64,000 nucleotides of DNA from positions 2,046,001-2,110,000 of the forward strand of contig NZ_CP030051.1 of the NCBI RefSeq assembly GCF_004114975.1, read 5' to 3'. The translations under genes were made by a program, and so were the position numbers. Below the pieces are notes generated by a model. It was not told where the DNA came from. It worked only from the letters and a program-made list of their open reading frames with translations, and did not search any database. Source of the DNA: Bradyrhizobium guangdongense. GTDB taxonomy: Bacteria; Pseudomonadota; Alphaproteobacteria; Rhizobiales; Xanthobacteraceae. This document shows positions 1 to 10,512 of this stretch, piece by piece. Positions within the stretch are counted from its first letter, which is position 1. Every line of letters starts with the position of its first letter.

Positions 1-105
1 ACCATCGTTTCCCCTGGGAAGCGGAATGCGCGCCCGACGTCAGGCGCGATCAGCCGTTGTTGAAGAATATAGTCTCTTGATGTTGTCTTGCGAAACGTCC
101 TGATA

Positions 106-651
106 ATGACCCGCGAAGAATTAGCTGCCGCGTACACTGCGCCGGGCCGCCACTACCACAACCTCGCGCATATCGAGGACTGCCTTGCCGCGCTTGCGCA
201 GGTGGAGGGTCTCTCGGCGCGCGAGCGCTTGGTTCTGTCGGAGGCGATCTGGTGGCACGACATCGTGTACGATCCGACGCGATCGGATAACGAGGAGCTC
301 AGCGCACAATTGGCCGAACGGCACGTGCGTGCCGATATCAGCCACCAAGTCGGCCGCCTGATCCGCCTGACTAAGACGCATGACGTCGAGGCAGACGATC
401 GCCTCGGCGCCATCCTGATCTCGATCGACCTCAGCATTTTGGGCGCGGAGCCGTCGCGCTATGACGACTATGCCGCCGCCATCCGGCAGGAGTTCATCCA
501 ATTCGGCGACGCCGGCTATCGCGCCGGCCGAGCCGCGGTGCTGCGCCGGTTCGCCACCCGCCCGGTGATCTATCCAGATGCGAGCTTCGCCGCGACATAT
601 GATCGGCAGGCCCGCGACAATCTTGCGCGCGAGTTGGCGTCGTTGAGTTGA
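106..651 (+). CDS. Predicted metal-dependent HD-superfamily phosphohydrolase
   Basis: Protein of 181 residues. The N-terminal RHYHNLAHI segment and the following WWHDIVYDP motif supply the His and His-Asp metal ligands typical of the small predicted HD phosphohydrolases; the length fits that family. The substrate is unknown for the family and cannot be read from the sequence. I chose the ATG at 106; a TTG at 88 in the same frame would add six residues, and neither has a strong ribosome binding site. It stands alone, with a palindromic repeat downstream. Family assignment is firm, biochemical function open. Confidence 0.85.
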   Translation: MTREELAAAYTAPGRHYHNLAHIEDCLAALAQVEGLSARERLVLSEAIWWHDIVYDPTRSDNEELSAQLAERHVRADISHQVGRLIRLTKTHDVEADDRLGAILISIDLSILGAEPSRYDDYAAAIRQEFIQFGDAGYRAGRAAVLRRFATRPVIYPDASFAATYDRQARDNLARELASLS

Positions 652-711
652 GTCGAGCAGCGTGGGTCAGCGGCTCATGAGTGCGGTCGTTCAACGGTGA
701 CGACGCAAGGC

Positions 712-780
712 GTAACCCACCACGTCTGGAGAGGCTGTGGGTGCCAAGTGGTGGGTTACGCTACGCTACCCACCCTACGA
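712..780. repeat. Palindromic intergenic repeat (GTGGGTTAC type)
   Basis: A 12-base arm, GTAACCCACCAC at 712-723, is repeated in inverted form at 748-759 and followed by a second CTACCCACCCTACG stretch. This looks like a dispersed repeat of the kind found between genes in many proteobacteria. A degenerate relative lies near 31235-31265. It could form a hairpin in transcripts running out of either flanking gene. Confidence 0.6.
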
Positions 781-781
781 G

Positions 782-1750
782 CTACGATTGCTGCCCGACC
801 CTCGCCATACGCTGGAGTTCTGCTTGCACGCGCGGCTCCGTACACAACTGGTGGTATCGTTCCGCGCGCCATACGACGTCAGAAGAATCTAAGTAGCCCC
901 AAAGATTGCCAATAAATCGGTGTAGCCATTCTAGGTCTTGAGCGATCGTCTCCAAATCATCGGCTTCGTAGACGAAGACTTCTTCCAGATACTTGGTGTG
1001 CATCTGCGCGTAATCTGTACCCCAGACGGTAGCGGTATGGCGTACATAATCTTTTTGGTCTGTCCAGAGAACTCCGTCCTTGACGACTGTAGAGCCGCCA
1101 ATCAGCCCATGAACAAGATGATTTCTTGCTCCCTCCATCGTCCGTCGAATATTCATGATCGCTTGGAATAGTTTGAAGTCGTCTGCCGATAGCGCTGTCC
1201 TAGCCGCGGCCGTCAAAACGTCGATCTGAACGCGTGAACTTTGCATGGCGAGAAACATCGCCAAGGCCGGTTCCGTGTTGATCTTGAGTATTTTAGCCAA
1301 CAAGAGTGCCGTTTCATTTTCTACGTAGCTCCACTTGACCACACAGCGAGCGAATATAACTGCGCATTCGGGCTGATCTTCGATGAAACGTATGCCGAAG
1401 GTGGCTTTTGCCTTTGGATAGCGGTTTGATAGCTTCTGTCGTGCTTTCCCTGACGGTTTTCGGCGTGGAAGGGCAGGGCTGCCAAGTAGGTCTTCGTGTG
1501 CCTGCAGGGGTACCAGCTCGTGAGTGCCAAACAAGATTTCATCTGTTTCGCACGATCGACAAGGCACGCTGAATTTTGCTTCTCCAATCGCAACAGGACC
1601 CTTCGTTCCACCCTGTGTGGGATCGTCCAAGGAGTAAATGTTTGCGCCGCAGTGTGGGCAGATGAAGCCAAAATACCATCTACCCTTTTCAATCTTCATT
1701 CGGCTCGCTAGCCGCGATATTCCCTTCTCGAGGACAATTGGAATTGGCAT
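782..1750 (-). CDS. Orphan zinc-ribbon protein with HEPN-like helical domain
   Basis: A 322-residue protein of unrecognised family. Residues 31-34 (CPHC) and 64-67 (CRSC) form a plausible zinc ribbon. The rest is largely helical and carries R209-N210-H-L-V-H214, which matches the RN-x3-H pattern of HEPN nucleases and HEPN-like proteins, preceded by a helix starting WSYVENETALLL. The DNA is clearly lower in GC, with more A/T at third codon positions, than the flanking genes, which suggests horizontal acquisition. Start at 1750 is supported by GGGGAA eight bases upstream; an internal ATG at 1699 is possible. The zinc ribbon and HEPN motif are seen; RNase activity or a defence role is inference. 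No antitoxin-like partner lies beside it. Confidence 0.6.
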   Translation of the reverse strand: MPIPIVLEKGISRLASRMKIEKGRWYFGFICPHCGANIYSLDDPTQGGTKGPVAIGEAKFSVPCRSCETDEILFGTHELVPLQAHEDLLGSPALPRRKPSGKARQKLSNRYPKAKATFGIRFIEDQPECAVIFARCVVKWSYVENETALLLAKILKINTEPALAMFLAMQSSRVQIDVLTAAARTALSADDFKLFQAIMNIRRTMEGARNHLVHGLIGGSTVVKDGVLWTDQKDYVRHTATVWGTDYAQMHTKYLEEVFVYEADDLETIAQDLEWLHRFIGNLWGYLDSSDVVWRAERYHQLCTEPRVQAELQRMARVGQQS

Positions 1751-1919
1751 CGGTTATTCCCCAAGGAGCAGTTCAATGGCGGTCTTAGTAGAGTTAGAAG
1801 CGCGATTTCGACGGCCGTATCAGAGCGTGGTGCCGCCACGACTTATATATGTCGAATGCTTCTTAACGTCGACTGAGGGAATCCGATGGCGCATCGGTTG
1901 AACTTATCGTTCCGACCAA

Positions 1920-1952
1920 AAAGAAAGCCGGGCGGTTAGCCCGGCATTCTTC
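1920..1952 (-). terminator. Rho-independent terminator of the thi operon
   Basis: On the minus strand a GCCGGGC / GCCCGGC stem with a five-base loop is followed by CTTTCTTTTT. It lies about 40 bases beyond the thiC stop codon and is oriented to end the thiamine operon. Confidence 0.8.
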
Positions 1953-1993
1953 ATTAGTAGCTCATTCAAGCTCCGATCTTTGTGCGCGCCCCC

Positions 1994-4065
<2,072 letters not shown>

Positions 4066-4093
4066 AGGGGTGTGTTTGGAGAGAGCGTGTGCA

Positions 4094-4699
4094 TCACGCC
4101 GCCTCCTTCAGCCCGAGCCATTGCCGCACGCGGGCGTCGGGATCGGGGTTTTGTGTGACGTCGGACACCACCGCGATCGAATCCGCGCCCGCGGCGAAGA
4201 TCTCCGCGGCGTGCTCGAACTTGATGCCGCCGATCGCGACCAGCGGGATGTTGCCGATACGCTTCTTCCACTCGGTGATCTTCAGAATGCCCTGCGGCTC
4301 GAAGCGCATCGATTTGAGCGTGGTGAAGAAGATGGGGCCGAGCGCGACGTAATCCGGCTTGGCCTTGAGCGCGGTTGCGAGCTCCGCGTCGTCATGGGTG
4401 GAGATGCCGAGCGAGAGGCCGGCCTCGCGGATCGCCTTCAGGTCGGCCTCGGCCAGATCCTCCTGGCCGAGATGCAGATATTTCGCGCCGGCGACGACGG
4501 CCGCGCGCCAGTAGTCGTTCACGACCAGCTTGGCTTGCGTGCCCCTGGTGATCGCCAGCGCGTCGGTGACAATCTGCAGCGCCTGCGCGTCGTCGAGATC
4601 CTTGGCGCGCAGCTGGATGGTGCCGACGCCGAGCTTGGTGAGGCGTTCGACCCACTTGATGCTGTCGACGACGGGATAGAAGCGATCAGGAAACGGCAT
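4094..4699 (-). CDS. thiE: Thiamine-phosphate synthase ThiE
   Basis: TIM-barrel enzyme of about 201 residues that joins hydroxymethylpyrimidine diphosphate to carboxythiazole phosphate, giving thiamine phosphate. Conserved stretches include [26 protein letters not shown], the STHDD segment, [13 protein letters not shown] and VAIGGI near the phosphate-binding end. I chose the ATG at 4699; a TTG at 4717 would add six residues. The start lies inside the end of thiG (14-base overlap), indicating translational coupling. The length fits the family. Confidence 0.94.
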   Translation of the reverse strand: MPFPDRFYPVVDSIKWVERLTKLGVGTIQLRAKDLDDAQALQIVTDALAITRGTQAKLVVNDYWRAAVVAGAKYLHLGQEDLAEADLKAIREAGLSLGISTHDDAELATALKAKPDYVALGPIFFTTLKSMRFEPQGILKITEWKKRIGNIPLVAIGGIKFEHAAEIFAAGADSIAVVSDVTQNPDPDARVRQWLGLKEAA

Positions 4700-5468
4700 G
4701 CCAGAACGGGGTCCCAACGACAGGGGTTGAAGGGGAGGCGAAGTCGCGGGCGTTCATCAGCCCGGCCTCGTATGCGGTGCGGCCGGCCTCACAGCCGAGG
4801 CGGAAGGCATTGGCCATCGCGACGGGATCGGCGGCCTTGGCGATTGCGGTGTTGAGCAGCACGGCGTCATAGCCGAGCTCGAGCGCTTCGGCCGCGTGGC
4901 TCGGTGCGCCCAGGCCGGCGTCGACCACCAGCGTGATGTCGGGCAGCCGCTCGCGCAACAGCCTCAAGGCGTCACGGTTGGTGATGCCTTTGGCGCTGCC
5001 GATCGGCGCTGCCCACGGCATCACCACCTTGCAGCCGGCGTCGACCAGGCGGTTGGCGACCGAGAGGTCCTCGGTGCAATAGGGGAACACCTCGAAGCCG
5101 TCCTTGATCAGGATGGCGGCGGCTTCGATCAGGCCGACGACGTCGGGCTGCAGCGTGTCGTTGTCGGCGATCACTTCCAGCTTGATCCAGGTCGTGCCGA
5201 ACAATTCGCGCGCGAGCTTGGCCGTGGTCACGGCCTCGCGCACGCTGCGGCAGCCGGCGGTGTTCGGCAGCACCGACACGTCGAGCTCGCGGATCAGCTT
5301 CCAGAACGCGTCGCCAGTCTTGCCGCCGGCGGATTCCCGCCGCAGCGACACCGTGACGATGTTCGCACCGGAGGCGCGGATCGCCGACTGCATGATCGCG
5401 GGCGAGGGATAGAGCGCGCTGCCGATCAAGAGGCGGGAGGAAAAGGTTTTGCCGTAGAAGGTCACCAT
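4686..5468 (-). CDS. thiG: Thiazole synthase ThiG
   Basis: A 260-residue TIM-barrel protein that builds the thiazole ring from deoxyxylulose phosphate, dehydroglycine and ThiS thiocarboxylate. K96 in [10 protein letters not shown] is the lysine expected to form the Schiff base with the sugar phosphate. [13 protein letters not shown] and [22 protein letters not shown] segments (here with ALELG) are typical. It overlaps thiE and is separated from thiS by about 150 bases carrying a class A repeat. The start ATG at 5468 is preceded by GGAGACACCTCCCAC on the coding strand. Confidence 0.96.
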   Translation of the reverse strand: MVTFYGKTFSSRLLIGSALYPSPAIMQSAIRASGANIVTVSLRRESAGGKTGDAFWKLIRELDVSVLPNTAGCRSVREAVTTAKLARELFGTTWIKLEVIADNDTLQPDVVGLIEAAAILIKDGFEVFPYCTEDLSVANRLVDAGCKVVMPWAAPIGSAKGITNRDALRLLRERLPDITLVVDAGLGAPSHAAEALELGYDAVLLNTAIAKAADPVAMANAFRLGCEAGRTAYEAGLMNARDFASPSTPVVGTPFWHAVS

Positions 5469-5495
5469 GTGGGAGGTGTCTCCTTGAATGACGGT

Positions 5496-5594
5496 GTCAT
5501 CCCCGCGAAAGCGGGGATCCAGTACTCCGCGGCAGCGCGGCTGGAAACGAGACGCCGCGGCGTACTGGATCGCCCGGTCAAGCCGGGCGATGAC
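5496..5594. repeat. Palindromic repeat, class A copy 2 (thiS-thiG gap)
   Basis: Starts GTCATCCCCGCG and ends GGGCGATGAC; the body, with CCAGTACTCCG and CGTACTGGATCGCC, matches the element at 3947-4065. Two copies within 1.6 kb of one operon, each between two co-oriented genes, indicate a mobile or once-mobile palindromic element tolerated in the transcript. Confidence 0.8.
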
Positions 5595-5622
5595 AGCGGA
5601 GTTTGTGGTGAGAGCATCACCA

Positions 5623-5820
5623 TCACCCTCCCTGCCGCGGCGTGATGATCTCGATCTCGTCGCCGGCCTTCAGGCGGGTCTCGGCCCAGCGGCTCTTCGG
5701 CACGACGTCGTAATTGAGCGCGATGGCGAAATGGGTGCCTTCGTAATCGAGCTCGGAGAGCAGCGCATCGACGCTGACTGAAGCCACCTCGCGCTGCTCG
5801 CCGTTGACGATCACAAGCAT
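5623..5820 (-). CDS. thiS: Sulfur carrier protein ThiS
   Basis: Small ubiquitin-fold protein of 65 residues ending in Gly-Gly, the C-terminus that is adenylated and converted to a thiocarboxylate to donate sulfur to Thi[12 protein letters not shown] at the start and [12 protein letters not shown] at the end are characteristic. The start codon at 5820 overlaps the last codons of thiO by 10 bases, so the two are translationally coupled. Confidence 0.95.
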   Translation of the reverse strand: MLVIVNGEQREVASVSVDALLSELDYEGTHFAIALNYDVVPKSRWAETRLKAGDEIEIITPRQGG

Positions 5821-6821
5821 TGCATCACCTCGTTGTCGATCTGGCCGCGTTCGACGTAATTGAGCGTCAGCTCGGCCAGCGCGGGGGCGATCAGGAAGCC
5901 GTGGCGGTAGAGACCGTTGATGCTGATCTTGCCGCCGCGGATGCCGATGCGCGGCAGATTGTCCGGAAAGGCGGGACGCAGGCCGGAGCCGAACTCGAGG
6001 ATCCGCGCTTCCCCAAAGGCCGGATGCACGGTGTAGGCCGCGCCCAACAGCTCGAGCGCCGAGCGCACGCTGACGCCGGTGTCCTCGGCTTCGATCGAGG
6101 TCGCACCCAGCATGAACAGATTGTCCTCGCGCGGGATCACGTAGAGCGGCCAGCGCGGATGGATCAGCCGCACCGGGCGCGCAAGCTGCACCTCGCCGGT
6201 TTCGATCAGGATCATCTCGCCCTTGACGCCGCGCAAGTCGGGCTGCTCGTCGCGTGCCGAGAGGCCGCGGCAGTCGATTACGAGGCCGTCCAGATCCTCC
6301 TTGGCGACGTCGCTGTTGAACTTGATGGTGCCGCCGGCAGCTCTGATGCGCTCGTGCAGCTTGGGCAGCACGCGGCGCGGCTCGACATGGCCCTCGTTCG
6401 GGAAGAACAGCGCATCGCGGAAACGCCCTTCCAGCGATGGCTCGAGCTCGGCGAGGCCGGCGGCGTCGAGCCGGCGGTGCTCCTCGGTCATCCGCGCGAA
6501 GCGCTCGAAGTCGTTGCGCTCGCGCGGATGGGCCACGACCAGCGAGCCGTTGAAGGGCGTATCGGGCAGCTCGCGCCGCCAGATATCGAGCGAGCGCAGG
6601 CCGAGCCGGGAGATGATGGGTTCGGCAACCTCGGCCTCGCAATAGGGCGCGAGCATGCCGCCGGCCCAGTGGCTGGTGGCATCGGTCATGGTGGCGTCAC
6701 CGCGCTCGTGTAACGTCACGGCATGGCCGGCCTGTGCGAACAACAGCGCCTGCCACGCGCCCGCAATGCCTGCGCCGATGATGGATACCGGTGAATCCGG
6801 CCGTTTGCTCGTCTGCGACAT
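5811..6821 (-). CDS. thiO: Glycine oxidase ThiO
   Basis: FAD-dependent oxidoreductase of the D-amino-acid oxidase family, 336 residues, converting glycine to the dehydroglycine used by ThiG. The dinucleotide-binding motif IIGAGIAGAW is at residues 14-23, and HWAGGMLAPYCEAE follows as usual in ThiO. The FGSGLRPAFPDNLPRIG and NGLYRHGFLIAPALA segments close the FAD fold. It is the first gene of the operon, with its start directly behind a TPP riboswitch. Use of ThiO instead of ThiH fits an aerobic alphaproteobacterium. Confidence 0.95.
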   Translation of the reverse strand: MSQTSKRPDSPVSIIGAGIAGAWQALLFAQAGHAVTLHERGDATMTDATSHWAGGMLAPYCEAEVAEPIISRLGLRSLDIWRRELPDTPFNGSLVVAHPRERNDFERFARMTEEHRRLDAAGLAELEPSLEGRFRDALFFPNEGHVEPRRVLPKLHERIRAAGGTIKFNSDVAKEDLDGLVIDCRGLSARDEQPDLRGVKGEMILIETGEVQLARPVRLIHPRWPLYVIPREDNLFMLGATSIEAEDTGVSVRSALELLGAAYTVHPAFGEARILEFGSGLRPAFPDNLPRIGIRGGKISINGLYRHGFLIAPALAELTLNYVERGQIDNEVMQCL

Positions 6822-6823
6822 CC

Positions 6824-6930
6824 CTGTCCCTTCGCCGGCATGACCCGGATCAGGTTCAAAGGGTCACCGCGGTCCTGGGCGTTATTGCCCATTTAGCGGT
6901 ATCTCAGCTCCTCCTCGGAGCACCCCTCGG
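6824..6930 (-). promoter_or_regulatory. TPP riboswitch (THI box) upstream of thiO
   Basis: Read on the minus strand this contains GGGGTGC, then GCTGAGATACC, then ACCCTTTGAACCTGATCCGG, and finally GGTCATGCCGGCGAAGGGA, which are the conserved blocks of the THI element in order. The 3' AGGGA lies within a few bases of the thiO ATG at 6821 and merges with its ribosome binding site. Ligand binding would therefore be expected to hide the site and block translation initiation. No separate terminator hairpin lies between it and thiO. Confidence 0.95.
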
Positions 6931-6989
6931 AACGGTGCTAATGTAGGCCAGTAGAGGCCTGTGTCAACGCGTTTGGCTGGAACAGGGGA

Positions 6990-7532
6990 CTATTTGGGCG
7001 CCTGTGCGCGCGCGTTGCGGACGCGCTGGGCCAGCTTTTTATGCGGCGCGGCGCCGAACATCGGCTGCGGGTTGCCGTTCGGCTCCAGCCAGGGCTCGTT
7101 GCTGGCTTCCTGCAGCATCGCCCGTTGCTGCTGCTGGCGCTGCTGCTTTGCAACGTAGTAATAGCCGCCCGCGAAATAACGCACGGCTCGGTCGTGGTCG
7201 CCATTGGCGGCGTGATAGGCGCCGGCGAGGTATTTCACCGCGTAGGTGAGGTTGGTGTTGGGGTCGCGCAGGCCGGCCGCATCGCCGGTGTAGCCGAGGC
7301 CGCGGGCGGTCGCGAGCTTGATCTGCATCAGCCCGATCGTGCCGCCATGGCCGATCAGGCCGGGCTGATAGCGGCTCTCGCGCATGATGACGCGATGCAC
7401 CAGCGCTTCCGGCACGCCGTTGGCGCGCGCATGCATCGCGACCATTTCGGCATATTCCGCCTGCCCCGCGAAGGCGGCCTGCGACGACATCAATCCGGCC
7501 GCGACCAGCGCGGCGATGCGTAAAATCTTCAT
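6990..7532 (-). CDS. Lytic transglycosylase (SLT domain), exported
   Basis: 180 residues with a signal peptide (KILRIAALVAAGLMSSQAAFA) and a soluble-lytic-transglycosylase domain. MRESRYQPG carries the catalytic E52, followed by GTIGLMQIKLATARGLGY and DPNTNLTYAVKYLAGAY, the standard SLT motifs. The C-terminus is Gln-rich (QQRQQQQR) then basic. It would cleave peptidoglycan glycan strands to 1,6-anhydromuramyl products in the periplasm. The start ATG at 7532 gives a proper signal peptide; upstream in-frame extension does not. It is a single gene downstream of nothing obvious; its promoter is within 7533-7766. Confidence 0.9.
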   Translation of the reverse strand: MKILRIAALVAAGLMSSQAAFAGQAEYAEMVAMHARANGVPEALVHRVIMRESRYQPGLIGHGGTIGLMQIKLATARGLGYTGDAAGLRDPNTNLTYAVKYLAGAYHAANGDHDRAVRYFAGGYYYVAKQQRQQQQRAMLQEASNEPWLEPNGNPQPMFGAAPHKKLAQRVRNARAQAPK

Positions 7533-7766
7533 CAGAAATCCCGGATGTTCCTTGAGGAACCTGCACCCGGCGCCGTTTAGGCCTGCCGAACGCGGCGATG
7601 ATGTGGCAAGACCGCCGTTAACGATTTTGCGGCGCAGAGCCGTCGTGACGCCGCAATGTCGGCGCAGCAGTTCGGAAAACGGCGGATACGCGCGACAGCA
7701 GCCCTGTCTATTCGCGCAGGGACGCGAAAGCGCGTATGAAGCGCCTTCCGATACGGGAGAGGTGCC

Positions 7767-7973
7767 ATGACACAAGCAACCATGGTCAACACCCACAGCG
7801 GCGACATCCCAACCCAAAATCCGTGTGCCCAATGCGGGGCGCCGATCGCGCAGCCCGACTGGATTGAGCCGGGCGAGGGACGCGTGTCCTATCTCTGGAG
7901 CTGCCCGGCCTGCGGCTACCGCTTCGAGGCGATCGCGATCTACGACGAGGCGGCGATCCCGCTGGCCGCTTAA
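7767..7973 (+). CDS. Small zinc-ribbon protein of unknown function
   Basis: 68 residues with two Cys pairs (CAQC near residue 20 and CPAC near residue 47), consistent with a single zinc ribbon. GGAGAGGTGCC before the ATG is a good ribosome binding site. It ends within the last codons of the convergent histidine kinase gene (4-base overlap). Nothing in the sequence tells its target; proteins like this can be nucleic-acid or protein-binding modules. Not related by sequence to the DUF983 protein at 45970. Confidence 0.7.
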   Translation: MTQATMVNTHSGDIPTQNPCAQCGAPIAQPDWIEPGEGRVSYLWSCPACGYRFEAIAIYDEAAIPLAA

Positions 7974-9307
7974 GCGGCGACTTGCCTCGCCAGCTTGGGC
8001 TGCTGCCACCCCGGCAATTGCATCCGCACGATCAGGCCGTGCGGCTGGCGGTCGTGCAGCGACAGCTCGCCGCCATGGGCGAGGGCGATCGCGCGCGCGA
8101 TCGACAGGCCGAGGCCGAAGCCGGTGGACTCGTCCATGGTGCGGGCGTCGTCGCCGCGCACGAACGGCTCCAGCATCTCCTGCTTGCGCGCATCCGAAAT
8201 GCCCGGGCCGTCGTCCTCGACGTCGATGACGAGATGGGTGCCTGATACGTCGAGGCGGATCGTCACCTCGGCGCCGAAGCGCACGGCGTTCTCGACCAGA
8301 TTGGTGACGCCGCGATGCAGATCGTCGGGGCGCGCGGCGGCGGTCGCAGATAGCGGCCCGTCATAGTGCACGACGTGGCCCATGTCGCCGAACTGGTCGG
8401 CGATGAGCTGCAGCGTAGAGGCGATATCGACCAGCGTCACCGCCTCGATTTTGCGGTCGTTGCGCAAAAGCGACAGCACGCTTTCCAGCATCGAGCGCAT
8501 CTGGTCGAGGTCGATCAGCATGCGCTTGCGATTGCCCTCGTCCTCGATGAATTCGGCGCGCAGGCGCAGCCGCGTGATCGGGGTGCGCAGATCGTGGCTG
8601 ATCGCCGCCAGCATCTTGGTGCGATCCGACATCAGCCGCGCGATCCGTTCGTGCATGCGGTTGAGCGCGCGGGCGACCGAGCGGATCTCCTCCGGGCCTC
8701 GCTCCGGCAGCGGCTCCGCCTCGCCGTCCAGGCTGAAATTCTCGGCCGCCTTGGCAAAGGACGACAAGGGTGCCGCCAGCGCGCGCGCCGCCCACAGGCC
8801 GAGCACGGTGATGCAGATGAAGGCGGTCATCAGCGTGATCAGCCACGGCGCGCCCCAGAACCACGGGTGCGGCCCGTTTTCGACATGGCCTGCGATCACG
8901 GTGCCGTCGGGCAATTCCACGCCGAGGCGATGGCTGTCGCCCTCACTCGCGAGTTGCACCACCTTGTAGCCGCGACCGAGGTGGCGGCGGATCCCGCGCA
9001 GGTGCTGGCTGTCGCTGACCTCCACCATCGCTGCCGTGCCGGGCGCCGATATCGCGATGTCGAGCTTCGGGAAGGCGCGCGCGAGATCCGCGAGAAGGCG
9101 CGGCCGGTCGTCGGGCCTGGCCGAGCCGAGCAGCAGTGCGGCGTCTGCCAATTGATGGCCCCCATCCGGGGGCGCATCCACGCGGTCGGGCCGGCTCATC
9201 AGGAAGGCGGTGGTGACGACGAGATGCAGCGCGACGGTCGAGGCCAGCACCAGCGCGGCGATCTGCCCGCCGATGCCCTTGAGGTGGAAGAACCCGAACG
9301 ACCTCAT
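7970..9307 (-). CDS. Sensor histidine kinase, EnvZ-like
   Basis: 445 residues: transmembrane helix about 14-36, periplasmic domain about 37-150, second helix about 153-173, HAMP linker, then a dimerisation domain with the phosphorylated H238 in AISHDLRTPI. The ATPase part has NLVENAVRFG (N box), DDGPGI (G1) and GFGLGLSIARAI (G2). The stimulus is unknown; the short periplasmic domain has no recognised fold. It starts 16 bases after the response regulator gene ends, so the two form an operon with the regulator first. Confidence 0.93.
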   Translation of the reverse strand: MRSFGFFHLKGIGGQIAALVLASTVALHLVVTTAFLMSRPDRVDAPPDGGHQLADAALLLGSARPDDRPRLLADLARAFPKLDIAISAPGTAAMVEVSDSQHLRGIRRHLGRGYKVVQLASEGDSHRLGVELPDGTVIAGHVENGPHPWFWGAPWLITLMTAFICITVLGLWAARALAAPLSSFAKAAENFSLDGEAEPLPERGPEEIRSVARALNRMHERIARLMSDRTKMLAAISHDLRTPITRLRLRAEFIEDEGNRKRMLIDLDQMRSMLESVLSLLRNDRKIEAVTLVDIASTLQLIADQFGDMGHVVHYDGPLSATAAARPDDLHRGVTNLVENAVRFGAEVTIRLDVSGTHLVIDVEDDGPGISDARKQEMLEPFVRGDDARTMDESTGFGLGLSIARAIALAHGGELSLHDRQPHGLIVRMQLPGWQQPKLARQVAA

Positions 9308-9323
9308 CGTCCCGAAAGCCCCG

Positions 9324-10064
9324 TCAGTTGCCGAGGGGCGTCGTAACCGCTTCCGTTCGGGGCGTAAACAGGTAACCGCCGGAGCGCACCGTCTTGATCA
9401 TGGACGGATCGGCCGGATTGGGCTCGATCTTGCGCCGGATGCGGCTGACCAGCACGTCGATGGAGCGCTCGAACGAGCCGGTGTTGCGCCCTTGCGTGAG
9501 GTCGAGCAGGCTGTCGCGCGACAGCACGCGGCCGGGCCGCTCGCAGAACGTCCTGAGCAGGTCGAACTCGGCGCTGGTCACGGCGACGCGGGCGCCTTCC
9601 GGATTGCGCAGCTCGCGCAGGCGCAAATCGATGTGCCAGCCGTCGAAGGCCAGCGTCGAGGCGCCCTCGATCGAGCTTGCGGCCTGTGCCGAGGCCTGGC
9701 GCCGCAGCACTGCGTTGATGCGGGCGAGCAGCTCGCGCGGGTTGAACGGTTTCGGCAGGTAATCGTCCGCGCCCATCTCGAGCCCGACGATGCGGTCGAC
9801 ATCCTCGCCGCGCGCGGTCAGCATGATGATCGGCGTCTGCGCTTCCGAGCGCACCTTGCGGCACAGGCTGAGACCGTCCTCGCCGGGCAGCATGACGTCG
9901 AGAATGATGAGATCAACGCGGTGGTCGGCCATGGCGCGCGACATCTCGCGGCCGTCGCTCACAGCGGTCACGTTGCAGGAGTTGTTGCGCAAATATTTCG
10001 CAATCAACGTCCGGGTTTCGCGGTCGTCCTCGACGACCAGGATGTTGGGAGAGGGGATGGCCAT
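9324..10064 (-). CDS. OmpR-family response regulator
   Basis: 246 residues. The receiver domain has acidic residues in VEDD, phospho-acceptor D56 in ILDVMLPGEDG, and K105 in LPKPFNPREL. The C-terminal winged helix (about residues 135-235) ends with the typical SFERSIDVLVSRIRRKIE and TVRSGGYLF. It is cotranscribed with the EnvZ-like kinase downstream and divergent from the PRC-barrel gene at 10513 across a 448-base gap, so it may control that gene as well as itself; this last point is inference. Confidence 0.94.
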   Translation of the reverse strand: MAIPSPNILVVEDDRETRTLIAKYLRNNSCNVTAVSDGREMSRAMADHRVDLIILDVMLPGEDGLSLCRKVRSEAQTPIIMLTARGEDVDRIVGLEMGADDYLPKPFNPRELLARINAVLRRQASAQAASSIEGASTLAFDGWHIDLRLRELRNPEGARVAVTSAEFDLLRTFCERPGRVLSRDSLLDLTQGRNTGSFERSIDVLVSRIRRKIEPNPADPSMIKTVRSGGYLFTPRTEAVTTPLGN

Positions 10065-10512
10065 GAGCCTTGTTTGTCCAAGATTCGGGCCAAAAGGCGA
10101 AGATTTTTGTTTCGATTTGTTTCCATAGGCAGGTCCGCAACGCCACGCAACGACCAGGTACTCCTACGGCAAGATCTCGTTAAGCCCGTTAACCACACTT
10201 CTTACGAGCGGCTCGGCCGGGACAGCCCGGATCCGTCCTACGGAGCCAATGGCGCGATGCGCGCATCGGGACCTTCGGATTTACGAGCTGACCTGAGGCG
10301 ACGCCAGGTCGGCGTTCCTCGCCACGATCGTGCTTCATCCCAGGGCGCATGGTCGTCGGCGGGGAACGGTGCACCCCGCACGTTCCTCGCCTCAGGAACC
10401 TTCGTCGCATTGCAGCGCCGCAATGGCGCAGCGAAATTGCCGCACGCAAGGAACTGCAGCTGCACGTAAGGGTTCTTTCCGCACGAGTTTTCTGCTGAAG
10501 GAGAGGACGAAA
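10065..10512. other. Divergent intergenic region, regulator / PRC-barrel gene
   Basis: No convincing gene. It holds the start region of the response regulator, a TTAA-N5-TTAAC pair at 10180-10193, an imperfect hairpin at 10363-10386 (GGAACG arms with one bulge), a possible ECF-type promoter at 10450-10474 and the ribosome binding site GAAGGAGAGG of the PRC-barrel gene. In-frame stretches here are open on both strands but have no family resemblance. Confidence 0.5.
10450..10474 (+). promoter_or_regulatory. Possible EcfG-type general stress promoter
   Basis: GGAAC, a 17-base spacer and GTT resemble the -35 and -10 of promoters read by the alphaproteobacterial stress sigma factor EcfG (consensus GGAAC-N16/17-CGTT). 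The -10 here lacks the leading C. It lies about 39 bases ahead of the PRC-barrel start, an appropriate distance. A short motif match only. Confidence 0.35.

Noticed and set aside
10180..10193. TTAA-N5-TTAAC as a CtrA site upstream of the response regulator
   Set aside because: Spacing is five bases rather than the seven needed, so the half-sites would be out of register.
10363..10386. Imperfect GGAACG hairpin as a regulator site
   Set aside because: A short stem with a bulge in GC-rich DNA, single copy in the window; no stronger support.
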